From the NCBI RefSeq assembly GCF_018812025.1, contig NC_063051.1:1066001-1130000 (forward strand): a DNA stretch of 64,000 nt. Direction: 5' to 3'. A model generated the notes under the pieces. It did no database searches. It was not told where the DNA came from and saw only the letters and a list, made by a program, of their open reading frames with translations. How positions within the stretch are numbered: the stretch's first letter is position 1; each line of letters starts with the position of its first letter. The DNA comes from Megalobrama amblycephala. Its lineage: Eukaryota; Chordata; Actinopteri; Cypriniformes; Xenocyprididae. Shown here piece after piece: positions 11,101 through 20,000 of the stretch. The position numbers and the translations under genes were made by a program.

Positions 11101-12967
11101 TCTTTTAATTTTGATGATTATAACTGACAACTAAGGAAAATCCCAAATTCAGTATCTCAGAAAATTAGAATATTGTGAAAAGGTTCAATATTGAAGACAC
11201 CTGGTGCCACACTCTAATCAGCTAATTAACTCAAAACACCTGCAAAGGCCTTTAAATGGTCTCTCAGTCTAGTTCTGTAGGCTACACAATCATGGGGAAG
11301 ACTGCTGACTTGACAGTTGTCCAAAAGACGACCATTGACACCTTGCACAAGGAGGTCAAGACACAAAAGGTCATTGCAAAAGAGGCTGGCTGTTCACAGA
11401 GCTCTGTGTCCAAGCACATTAATAGAGAGGCGAAGGGAAGGAAAAGATGTGGTAGAAAAAAGTGTACAAGCAATAGGGATAACTGCACCCTGGAGAGGAT
11501 TGTGAAACAAAACCCATTCAAAAATGTGGGGGAGATTCACAAAGAGTGGACTGCAGCTGGAGTCAGTGCTTCAAGAACCACTACGCACAGACGTATGCAA
11601 GACATGGGTTTCAGCTGTCGCATTCCTTGTGTCAAGCCACTCTTGAACAACAAACAGCGTCTCGCCTGGGCTAAAGACAAAAAGGACTGGACTACTGCTG
11701 AGTGGTCCAAAGTTATGTTCTCTGATGAAAGGAAACTTTGCATTTCCTTTGGAAATCAGGGTCCCGGACTCTGGAGGAAGAGAGGAGAGGCACACAATCC
11801 ATGTTGCTTGAGGTCCAGTGTAAAGTTTCCACAGTCAGTGATGGTTTGGGGTGCCATGTCATCTGCTGGTGTTGGTCCACTGTGTTTTCTGAGGTCCAAG
11901 GTCAACGCAGCCGTATTCCAGGAAGTTTTAGAGCACTTCATGCTTCCTGCTGCTGACCAACTTTATGGAGATGCAGATTTCATTTTCCAACAGGACTTGG
12001 CACCTGCACACAGTGCCAAAGCTACCAGTACCTGGTTTAAGGACCATGGTATCCCTGTTCTTAATTGGCCAGCAAACTCGCCTGACCTTAACCCCATAGA
12101 AAATCTATGAGGAAGGTGCGATATGCCAGACCCAACAATGCAGAAGAGCTGAAGGCCACTATCAGAGCAAGCTGGGCTCTCATAACACCTGAGCAGTGCC
12201 ACAGACTGATCGACTCCATGCCACGCCGCATTTCTGCAGTAATTCAGGCAAAAGGAGCCCCAACTAAGCATTGAGTGCTGTATATGCTCATACTTTTCAT
12301 GTTCATACTTTTCAGTTGGCCAAGATTTCTAAAAATCCTTTCTTTGTATTGGTCTTAAGTAATATTCTAATTTTCTGAGATACTGAATTTGGGATTTTCC
12401 TTAGTTGTCAGTTATAATCATCAAAATTAAAAGAAATAAACATTTGAAATATATCAGTCTGTGTGTAATGAATGAATATAATATACAAGTTTCACTTTTT
12501 GAATGGAATTAGTGAAATAAATCAATTTTTGATGATATTCTAATTATATGACCAGCACCTGTATGTACAGTAGGTTTAGAGAACATACAAAAGACTATGT
12601 ACATTGGCACTTTTGTCAGACTTTGTGGTTTATGTCGTCATAAAAACATATAAAGAGAGATCAGTCATGCAGAATTATTTATAAGAGTCAGTGGTAATCG
12701 CCACATTAGCGGTTTGCATGTAACATCACATCCTGAATGCTTAATGGATGTTTTTTTTCCCTCTCAGCTCCGGGACCATCCACATCCGGAGAGAGTGCGA
12801 AGACGGTAAAGGCTCCCGTGGGTCCCGTCGCCGGCAGCAAAAGATCAATCCAGGAAATGAAGGATAAATCTGAGACCTACAAGTCGCTCTTCACCTCCCA
12901 CAGCTCTGCCAAACGCACCAAAGACCAGATCTCCAACTGGGTCACACACACGCCTTACCACTTTTGA
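4993..12967 (+). CDS. rtf2: rtf2, replication termination factor 2, 3' half (4 coding exons)
   Basis: RTF2 is a nuclear protein of the replication fork; in human cells its removal by the DDI1/DDI2 proteasome shuttles allows restart of stalled forks (family knowledge). Exons 4993-5106, 5348-5399, 9514-9588 and 12768-12967 join in frame (114+52+75+200 = 441 nt) to 146 residues plus TGA. Seen here: the end of the zinc-finger-like RTF2 domain (CGDPFQEDDLVVLNGTKEEV), a Lys/Arg-rich helix (KAMEERRSKAKTAK), a variable Ser/Thr/Lys linker, and the conserved tail (YKSLFTSHSSAKR, then NWVTHTPYHF at the stop). Human RTF2 is about 306 residues, so about half the protein, including the start, lies upstream of the window. 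All introns have GT-AG ends. It is followed at about 1 kb by the upstream first exon of tfap2c, as in human synteny without the genes that lie between them there. Identification is by recalled similarity, with high confidence. Confidence 0.93.
5348..5399 (+). CDS. rtf2: rtf2 internal coding exon (Lys/Ser-rich linker)
   Basis: This 52-nt exon lies between TTTGCAG and GTACAG and encodes KSKKSKDTKVSKTQDSA plus the first base of a Gly/Glu codon. It is a basic, low-complexity linker, likely disordered. Phase 1 at the 3' end matches the next exon. It is short and would be missed by ORF-length criteria; support comes from splice sites, phase agreement and position. Confidence 0.85.
5513..5640 (+). 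mobile_element. half copy of fold-back MITE family A
   Basis: It starts TAAAGGAATAGCTCACTCAG, AAATGAAAATTTGGTATCAT and TTACTCACCC, which match the left half of family A. The right half is missing. Confidence 0.65.
7602..7866. repeat. 265-bp fold-back element, arms of about 125 bp
   Basis: The left arm (GAAGACTTCAAATGCAAAAG, through ATCAAGCTTGTATATTTAGG) is mirrored by the right arm (ATACAAGCTTGATAAAAATG, through CTTTTGCATCCGAAGTCTTC). The centre is near 7735, at ATTAATAGGTCCTTTTCATT. The arms match closely with few mismatches, so the insertion is fairly young. A reading frame across the right arm is a by-product. Confidence 0.8.
8218..8573 (+). repeat. dispersed repeat F (copy 1)
   Basis: Its core motif GGATCATGTGACACTGAAGA / CTGGAGTAATGATGCTGAAA recurs at about 35509, 38778 and (reverse) 50820-50860. 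This copy ends with CTTACTGACCCCAAACATTT / GAATGGTAGTG, the usual end of this abundant fish repeat. The family name is not known to me. Confidence 0.75.
9329..9453. repeat. 125-bp hairpin in rtf2 intron
   Basis: CCTTTTAGATTTGCTTCAGT / ATGAATCAGGCT is mirrored by AGCCTGGTTCATACTGAAGC / AAAACTAAAAGG. It ends 60 bases before the acceptor of the exon at 9514. Confidence 0.75.
9514..9588 (+). CDS. rtf2: rtf2 internal coding exon (Ser/Thr-rich linker)
   Basis: The 75-nt exon starts after TATTGGCAG and ends before GTATCC. In the phase left by the previous exon it reads ESCDLPKNTSETKSTSLNGD followed by CSSES. It is hydrophilic and variable in the family. Its length is a multiple of three, so skipping it would keep the frame. 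A 125-bp fold-back repeat (9329-9453) ends 60 bases upstream of the acceptor. Confidence 0.82.
10973..12561 (+). mobile_element. Tc1/mariner-type transposon, complete ends, flanked by TA
   Basis: The element is 1589 bp. The left terminus CAGGTGCTGGTCATATAATT and the right terminus AATTATATGACCAGCACCTG are exact complements. Each end is flanked by TA (10971-10972 and 12562-12563), the signature target duplication of Tc1/mariner elements. The inverted repeats are about 200 bp (10973-11174 and 12361-12561) and highly similar. The transposase gene inside is frameshifted. The element lies in the last rtf2 intron in the same orientation as the gene. Confidence 0.95.
11292..12274 (+). pseudogene. 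Tc1-like DDE transposase, frameshifted near the C-terminus
   Basis: A Tc1-family transposase binds the inverted repeats and cuts and pastes the element. The start ATG at 11292 gives MGKTADLTVVQKTTIDTLHK; an in-frame ATG 36 bases upstream is possible. Seen in order: the N-terminal paired-type helix-turn-helix (CSQSSVSKHI, about residues 36-45), a basic linker (GRKRCGRKK), the second DNA-binding part (TTTHRRMQDMGF), then the catalytic DDE domain with the first Asp in MFSDERK, the second in FQQDLAPAHS, and the Glu in SPDLNPIENL. Directly after ENL the frame stops at 12108-12110. The following bases continue in another frame as RPNNAEELKATIRASWALIT and so on to a TGA at 12272-12274. The loss of the usual Trp-containing stretch at this point suggests a deletion of roughly 13-14 bases. 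The catalytic residues are present but the C-terminal helices are out of frame, so it is probably inactive. Confidence 0.9.
12768..12967 (+). CDS. rtf2: rtf2 terminal coding exon
   Basis: The acceptor CCCTCTCAG follows a pyrimidine tract at 12750-12766. The exon encodes a Pro/Ser/Gly-rich stretch (APGPSTSGESAKTVKAPVGP), then the most conserved part of the RTF2 C-terminus: GSKRSIQEMKDKSETYKSLF, TSHSSAKRTKDQ and NWVTHTPYHF, then TGA at 12965-12967. The human tail (AYKSLFTTHSSAKR, WVTHTSYCF) is clearly the same. Confidence 0.95.
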
Positions 12968-13415
12968 GTGTTCTTCCTAGTGAAGCTCGCTCTCTAGTGG
13001 TCAGGCGACAGTTGACACCATACTATCTAATGGATTGATGCATTGATTTAACCTATTTCTTTTTCACCATCAGTAACATTGCATTTTTTTTTTTTTTTAT
13101 TCTATCATCTTAATTTTGTTGCATGCTTAAGTTTTCATTTAGTATACCCAGTGTTAAATGTCTTTGCCATTATCATTATTTGAACAGATTGTGCTTTGCA
13201 GCAATATCTTGTTTTAAACCTCTTAACTTCAGTAACTGTATTGCAGTAAAACAAGTTTATAGGCAGATGTCTCTGTATGTTTTCCATCCTCAGGATCATG
13301 AATGTGTTCCTGAAGCATTGAGTGTTACTGAAATAACCCTCTAGCTACAGTAGTTATGCATTGTACTTTTAAAGATGCGTTATTTGTGGATACAATAAAG
13401 GTCCAATCTGGGAAA
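12968..13415 (+). other. rtf2: rtf2 3' UTR with polyadenylation signal AATAAA at 13394-13399
   Basis: AT-rich sequence follows the TGA. A canonical AATAAA at 13394-13399 is followed by a GT/T-rich stretch (TTTCTTTGTGTTCTTTAG, about 13427 on), the usual context of a cleavage site. The end at about 13415 is an estimate. Confidence 0.75.
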
Positions 13416-14250
13416 ACTAAAGCACTATTTCTTTGTGTTCTTTAGTGATTGCACTCAAATTCTGCTTTTGACCACAAGATGGCAGTAGATGACTACGGAA
13501 AAGCGCGTTCCCCCAGTGAATCCGTGTTAGATCAGTTGTAGCTGTTTGCAGTTTCCCATAATGCCATCGTTTATGTCCCTCTGACAGGTGCATAAATAAA
13601 ACCCAGACTGCTGCCTTCGCGTGCTCTCGGAAATTTGGTAATTCCCACTTCTGAAGTCGTCAGACATCACATTCAAGTTTCAAAATAGGAGGGCGTTCAT
13701 GTGCAATTTTTACCTTGGAAACTCGTATATATGATAATTCCGAGAGCACGTGAGTGCAGCATCATTGTGTGTGTGTGTGTGTGTGTTACACCAATGTGCG
13801 TGAGAAAGCTTGAACCATTTCTTGGAATGTCTGTCAAGCTTAAAAAATGTCCTTTATAAATTACTCGCGTCAGGATTTTGTGGAACATGTTTAAGGAAGC
13901 TGTAGGCTTATTTAAATATTTTCTTATTTAAAAAAAAAAAAAAAAAAAAAAAGGTTTATTTAAATAAAGTCTTACAGGCCTAATTAAATCCCACCTATAA
14001 TATAACGAAGGTTCCCACCGTCATAGAAAACATGGAAATATCAGGTAATTTCGAAATTTAACTTCAAATAAAAGTCATAAAGTCACGGATTTGAATGGGA
14101 AAGTCTTACAATAGTTATAATTGGCTCTAAAATATCTTAATTAGTACAATCTTTCCCTTAAATCCTTGTGTGAGAATTCTTTTAATGGTCTTGTCCTCAT
14201 TTTTTTAATTACTGTGTGATGACTAATCATCCTCATCGTTTGGAATGCTG
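13416..14250. other. short intergenic spacer between rtf2 and tfap2c
   Basis: It holds no gene. It has a (GT)n run (13764-13787), a poly-A run (13929-13952) and an inverted match between GCGTGCTCTCGGAAATT (about 13619) and AATTCCGAGAGCACGTG (13736-13752), suggesting a small fold-back of about 135 bp. The gcnt7 and fam209 genes, which lie between RTF2 and TFAP2C in human, are not seen here. Confidence 0.6.
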
Positions 14251-14251
14251 C

Positions 14252-14385
14252 GGCCCAGTTCAGGTGTTCAGGAGTCCGCGCATGCGCTCTGCCTGCCCTG
14301 CGCATCCAGGTGTACTGAACGGCGCGAGCGCGTGTGATGTGAACATTCGCTGCTTCACAGCGGGGCTGAACGGCTAGTAAAGCAG
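14252..14385 (+). promoter_or_regulatory. tfap2c: GC-rich block with NRF1-type motif, likely upstream promoter / 5' UTR of tfap2c
   Basis: A local CpG-rich block stands out from the AT-rich surroundings. CCGCGCATGCGC at 14276-14287 fits the NRF1 palindrome common in broad, housekeeping-like promoters, and no TATA motif is seen. It leads straight into the ATG of the alternative first exon. Promoter status is inferred. Confidence 0.5.
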
Positions 14386-14415
14386 ATGTCGCTGCTGGAG
14401 AGGCTGGACTGGCGG
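14386..14415 (+). CDS. tfap2c: tfap2c alternative first coding exon (MSLLERLDWR)
   Basis: ATG at 14386 opens ten codons, MSLLERLDWR, ending at a strong donor (CGG then GTAAGC) in phase 0, the phase needed for exon 2 ([10 protein letters not shown]). In TFAP2A, an alternative promoter yields an isoform starting MSILAKMGDWQ joined to DRHDG; the sequence, length and phase here correspond to it. The product would lack the 16 residues of the main first exon, including the SUMO-type site VKYE. It is too short for ORF callers. The splice is inferred from phase and family precedent; transcript data are not available. Confidence 0.72.
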
Positions 14416-16570
14416 GTAAGCTTTCAATTCAATTCTTTATTGTTATAGGTTGTTTATGCAAGAAGAGAAAATATGGGCCGTTTTTAATAATCGACAGATT
14501 TAGCATTTGTTTTATTCTTTTTGTTTATTTGTGTGTATAATAAATGGTGCCAGAACCTTCTGCTTGCGTTTGCAGAACGTATAGCCTAAAGATATTAACA
14601 ACTATTATTAGGCTATTCACACTACTACTACTACTAATAATAATAATAGCAAAATTGCATAAGCTTTTATCTTCGGGTGTGAAACTTAGTTAATACCTGA
14701 ATCTGTCTAATTATCTAAACATTTATCACTCTTATTGGATTTTATCATTTCGTTGCGCACGCCTTCATCCAGAGATGAAGAAAAAACACAATGCAATGCA
14801 ATGCAATTTATCATAATTTACAGTAGCGGGTAATTAAACACCCAACAGTTTAACCAATTAGAAATGAGCTTCTGTGTGAAAGTGTGAAAATGAAGGATTT
14901 ACTAATTAAATATTAGAGATAGATTTTACTCATTGATTATAATTTGATTTGTGATCATGTTAACGAATGTTAAATGACAAAAATTTCCTTCTTTAATTTC
15001 ATAACATCTGCTCAACTTTCATCTAAATTATTTTAAAAGGCCAGAAATATCATGTCTGAACAGACGAGGATGATTGCAGTGTTTTTGTGACGGCTACACT
15101 TTTGTTTTATTGTCATACACGCAAACACATTTTTAATTATTAGTCTAAGTGTTATGTAAAAATAAGATATTTCTTGGATGTTTTTCTTAATTAAAACACT
15201 TAAAATAAAATGCGTTTGAAGTTAATAAGGGGTTGCATGAAATCATTGTGAATTAAATTTAATGAAATAAATAATTTATATGTTAATGTTACACACAACT
15301 ACAGGAGCAGATAATTGTATAAGTTTGAGGGAAACATCGCGCTATAGAGGTTAAAGTGTTACAGCCATCCCGGGTTTCCTGCTTATTTTATATATTAGCA
15401 CTATATGTGTTAATAAACAAATGATTACGTATATTATATTTATTTTTTTATTGTATTTAATAGCGCTTTTTATAGTCATTGCTCCATGCAGCGCGTGGGC
15501 CTGTGTTATCAATTCATTTCAAAAGTGCAACATTTTGTATTATAATTATTTTTGTAACTAGACCAATTAATTCGTTCAATTAATACGATTTTTTATATAT
15601 ATAATTTTTGAGACTGTAAAATGTTACATTTTTACTCTACTTATATGTTAATTTCGTTAACTTTTTTTTTTTCAGAGGATGAGTTTTGAGCTGAAATAAA
15701 ACTTGGGCCTACTTACAATTATTACAATGATTTCTCAGTCAATTATGAAATGATTCGCAGTGATTCCGTTCTGCACCAGCGGCACAAATGTAGAATTGAA
15801 CACTCCAGGCTCTGTCACTCTCTAGACTCTCAGGCCTCTGTGTAAAAATAATGATTGTCTTTTGACATTTGGCATTCCTGCATCTTATTATTGGTTTGAG
15901 TGGAAGTTTTACTTGCGATTTCTCCAGGTAATAAGTAGATGTTTCTCCCTCGGGGGTTACAGTAGTTTGTGATGTGAGAAAGTGTCTGACAGTAACATCA
16001 TTCAGATTACAGACGCTCACGCGCTGCAGCAGAAGCAGGGATCAAACCCGCGCGCGCGCGCTTCATTTCTCACAGTCCAGCGCGAGCTGATGACGAAAAA
16101 TAGCCACAGGCGCTCTGACCTACAATTACATTTAATTAACCTTATATATATATTATCTAATTTAATGCAGTTTAATTTAAGATTATCTAATTTAATGCAT
16201 TCGTTTTTATAAGTACATAATCTGTACAAACTGAGTGGGAAAAATTACATTTATTTATTTTGTCCAACTTTTTATTTAATGACAGCAGAACTCCAACTAG
16301 CATGCATCTATCTATCTATCTATCTATCTATGCATAATATTTAATATAATATAATATAATATAATATAATATAATATAATATAATATGTTATATTATTAG
16401 TGATAGTGTAATTATTATAATGGGGTAAATAGCATTTCATTTCAATAATAATAATTATAATGTGTGCGTAATTTAACATGCTTTGTTTGTAGAGTTTGTT
16501 TTAGTTGAACAGCAAAACATCTCAACTTTTCTACCAGGATAAATTTGCCCTCTGCACAGACGGACAGTTC

Positions 16571-16680
16571 TGCGATTGGTCCGTCGTTCTGACAGTGACC
16601 AATCAGCAGCAGGGTTTTCGCTCTGACGTCGCCGGTACAGTAGGTCACCGCCCACCTCTGGCTCCTCCAAATATAGTAGT
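16571..16680 (+). promoter_or_regulatory. tfap2c: main tfap2c core promoter: two CCAAT boxes, CRE-like site, TATA-like box
   Basis: In a CpG-rich block: inverted CCAAT (ATTGG, 16575-16579), forward CCAAT (16599-16603), a CRE-like TGACGTC (16624-16630) and an AAATATAG TATA-like element (about 16669-16676). Transcription would start about 30 bases later, giving a 5' UTR of roughly 260 bases before the ATG at 16964. Motif order and spacing look like a real promoter; the start site is inferred. Confidence 0.65.
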
Positions 16681-16963
16681 GCGAGTCCAAAGAGAGTGAG
16701 TGAGTCGAGACTGAGCCCTCTGTCCGTCAGAGGGAGTCGAGTGCTTCTGCTCAACGTGTCTGTTTGGACCGGAACCCTCGAATTCGTTGCGCACAATTAG
16801 TGTTTGTCTCGAGCTGCATGAGTTTCTCTTCATTCATCCTCCTCCTTCAACTCTGAGTTGATGCTTCACTTCTGCGCAGCGCGCGCCGGACTCTCTGGAT
16901 TATATTCTAGAACACAAGCGATCATCTCCACATCTCCACACATCTGAGATTCACCAAGACAAA

Positions 16964-17011
16964 ATGTTGTGGAAATTAGCAGATAACGTGAAGTATGAAG
17001 ATGACTGCGAG
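16964..17011 (+). CDS. tfap2c: tfap2c exon 1 (main isoform)
   Basis: ATG at 16964 in context AAGACAAAATGT. It encodes [16 protein letters not shown] and ends GAG before GTAAGA, phase 0. VKYE (residues 9-12) is a psi-K-x-E SUMO consensus; the equivalent Lys10 of mammalian AP-2 proteins is a reported SUMO acceptor. Confidence 0.95.
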
Positions 17012-20000
17012 GTAAGAGGAAGAAGCGAACCGAAGCGCGCTTTTCGAGTGCAGGGCAGCTTTTATTGGAGAATTTTATTTTCTGTTTATAAATTAAAATA
17101 TGCATATTAGCCTTTTTTTTATTTATTTATTTATTTTTTTTATTTACATTTTCAAATAACATGCAAATTAAGTTCTGGTGGAAAGTTAACTAGATACACT
17201 GGTAATGGCTGGTTAGTTATGCAAGTTGCATTCTTGTGGTAAAGAAAACATAAACTATTGTTTTGTTGTTGTTGTTTTTTTTTAATGCTTTTTACAAACA
17301 AAAATATATTTTAAATCTGACCTCGCGCAGATATACGAACGCATTGTTCGTTTAATATTTGACTGAATGTGTTAATTTAGTAAATTATAAATGCATTGTA
17401 AATTAATAAACAATTATATAATAATATTTATTTTTGCAAGTTAGGCAAATAATAATTATAGCTAATAATAATACAATAAGGCTTTAGGCCTAAAAAATAA
17501 TAGCAATGACAACAACAATAATAAATGTGTTCATGCAATTTAATTCGAAACGCATGCAATCGTTTCACGTGCACTTTCATTCAAATTAGACTGAATCCTT
17601 ATAATGTGATTCCGAATAAAAAGTGAATTGTTTACTCTCCACTAGCGCGCGCATGCTTGTTTTCGAATATCGCTTTTCGATGTGAATATGAGTGAAAACA
17701 CTCAAGTGTAATTCATGTGGTCTCCATTAAGCTGTCTAGAAATGGCCCGTCGCTCATTGTCATTCATGTGTCTCTGGTGACAGTAACTATCCAAGCAACT
17801 TTGCCAGACAATAGGAGGCATGAAAGCACTCGAGAGTTTCAAAAGAGGAGCATGTCTGTTGATGTTTAATTCATATGAATTAGAAAGAACAAATGACACT
17901 GTAAACATGTTTGGTTAGGTAACCCGCGTAAATGTTGCATACGATAACATCTAAATTGGATCGAGTCAAAAATTATGAATGCATTGGGTTAAATGAACAA
18001 AATTACATTTTAAAAGGTGCACGTTTTAAATGTTTCAAGAAAGCATTTATTCTGAGGTTACATATAACTTTGAGTGAGACATAAATAAAGAACATTAAAT
18101 TTGCATGAAAATCTTTATGCATGCATGATAATAAAGTTCAAGAGAACCAAATAAAGCATTTTTTTTTTTTCTATTTAGACTTAAAAAATACATTTAAATT
18201 TTTTTACTACCTTAGATATTAATGGCTTTCCTTGTGAAGTACTCTAAGCATTGCTTTTCTCCAAAGATATTCATGCATTAGTGTTAGACACACATTAAAA
18301 TGCTGTATTTGGGCTTGTTTTAATGTGGCGCACTCTCTATTTTAGCAGGAAAGACATGATGTTAGCAGCAATGGGAACTCTCGGTTACCTCACATTCCAG
18401 CGGTGAGCCAGCACCTCTACAGCCCGCCACCGTCCCTCTCGCACACAGCCAGCTCGGACTTCCAACCCCCGTACTTCCCTCCCCCTTACCAGCCTCTACC
18501 GTACGGCCAATCCAGCGACCCGTACTCTCACCTGGGCGACCCGTTTAATATCAACTCGATACACCAAACTGCAGCCTCTAATCAGCAACAGTCATGGCCT
18601 GGACGGCAAGGTCAAGAGGCCCTCGGGACCCACGGCCGCGTCGGACTCGGCAGCCCCATTCTGGGCCTCGAAGGGGGCTCGTCCGGGATGCGCCGGGATG
18701 GCTTCAGGAGACCGGATCTGCTGCCTCCGCACATTCATGGAATTGAATCCATGGGTGATAACATCGGATTGCACGATATAGGCCACGGATTGGATGACGT
18801 TCAGGTGAGTTAATGTGATTTATTTAATACTTGTTTATTTGGGATTAAGAGATAGACAGTGATGCATTTCCTGGTCATGTCTTGCAGCATGAAGGTGATC
18901 ACAGTAGTGTAATTCCTGATCATACAGTCATCAAAAAAGGTTGGTTGCATTTTTATTTTCTAACATGAATTCATCTTTGCGTACACTCTAAAAAAAATGC
19001 TGGGTTAAAAACAACCCGAGTTCGGTTGAAAATGGACAAACCAGCAATTGGGTTGTTTTAATCCAGCGGTTGGGTTAAATGTTTGCCCAACCTGCCGGGT
19101 AGTTTTGTTGAACTCAACTATTGTTTAAAAATTACTGTACTGTATCCCAAAGTATGTTGGAAATGAACAATATGTTTAATGAATAATAATTAAACAATAA
19201 ACATTTATTAAATTGCTTATTAATAAATGTCCACCTTTTGATTATTATTGTTGCCTCTAGTAATTATGTGTCTGATTTTTAATTTCCAACCTATTTTGGG
19301 TTCATTTTAAGTCAGCCATATAGTCATTTTTAAACAATAGTTGAGTTAAATAAAACTACCCAGCAGGTTGGGCAAACATTTAACCCAACGGCTGGGTTTG
19401 TCCATTTTCAACCCAACTTGGGTTGTTTTTAACCCAGCATTTTTAGAGTATATAGTTGTAGATTTTAGGTTCAAATTGATATGAATGTGTAAGGGAAAGT
19501 GTATAATCTTTTTAATCACCTTTAGCATTAAATATTCCTGTGGTGTGATAAATGAAAGTTAAAAAAATAAATAAATATGAGCTCATTAAAGCTGCGTACA
19601 TAATAATTATAAAGAATTTGCATTACAAAATGCCTAATATGTCCCAATTATCACTAATTACGACTTTCAACCCTCTATAATATTGTGAAATATGATTTGA
19701 ATACAATAAGATCTTGATTCTTTCACACTGAGTCATTTTGAATTTGCATTAAAGGCACTTATTATTCAGATCACTTTTTCAAATGTGGCACCTTTGCTAG
19801 TCATGGTGACGTTTAAGTGGTAAAACAAAGTCAGACTCCAGGTGTAGGTGTAGGTGTAGTCGAGGTGGTACTGGTTCATACATATATCACTAATCCTTTT
19901 GGTCATGTGTTCCATTTAACTAATCTGGCATTGATCCGTGGGGCATTCTGCCACTCGTTCAGCATGAATGGAAAGCCAAAGAAAGGATTCCTCTCAAAAT

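Larger units (their letters stand above)
9589..12767 (+). other. rtf2 last intron: direct repeat pair plus a whole Tc1-like transposon
   Basis: The stretch 9950-10310 contains two diverged direct copies, about 195 bases apart, of a T-rich repeat beginning TTTAGGGCCCT; both copies also carry a TCAAAAAGCAT motif. A TTA microsatellite lies at about 10489-10510. The Tc1-like element occupies 10973-12561. The rest shows nothing recognisable. Confidence 0.6.

Noticed and set aside
11282..12271. Other-frame and antisense frames across the Tc1-like element
   Set aside because: They are shadows of the transposase gene.
18592..18786. Minus-strand frame opposite tfap2c exon 2
   Set aside because: It is an antisense shadow of a GC-rich coding exon with no independent support.
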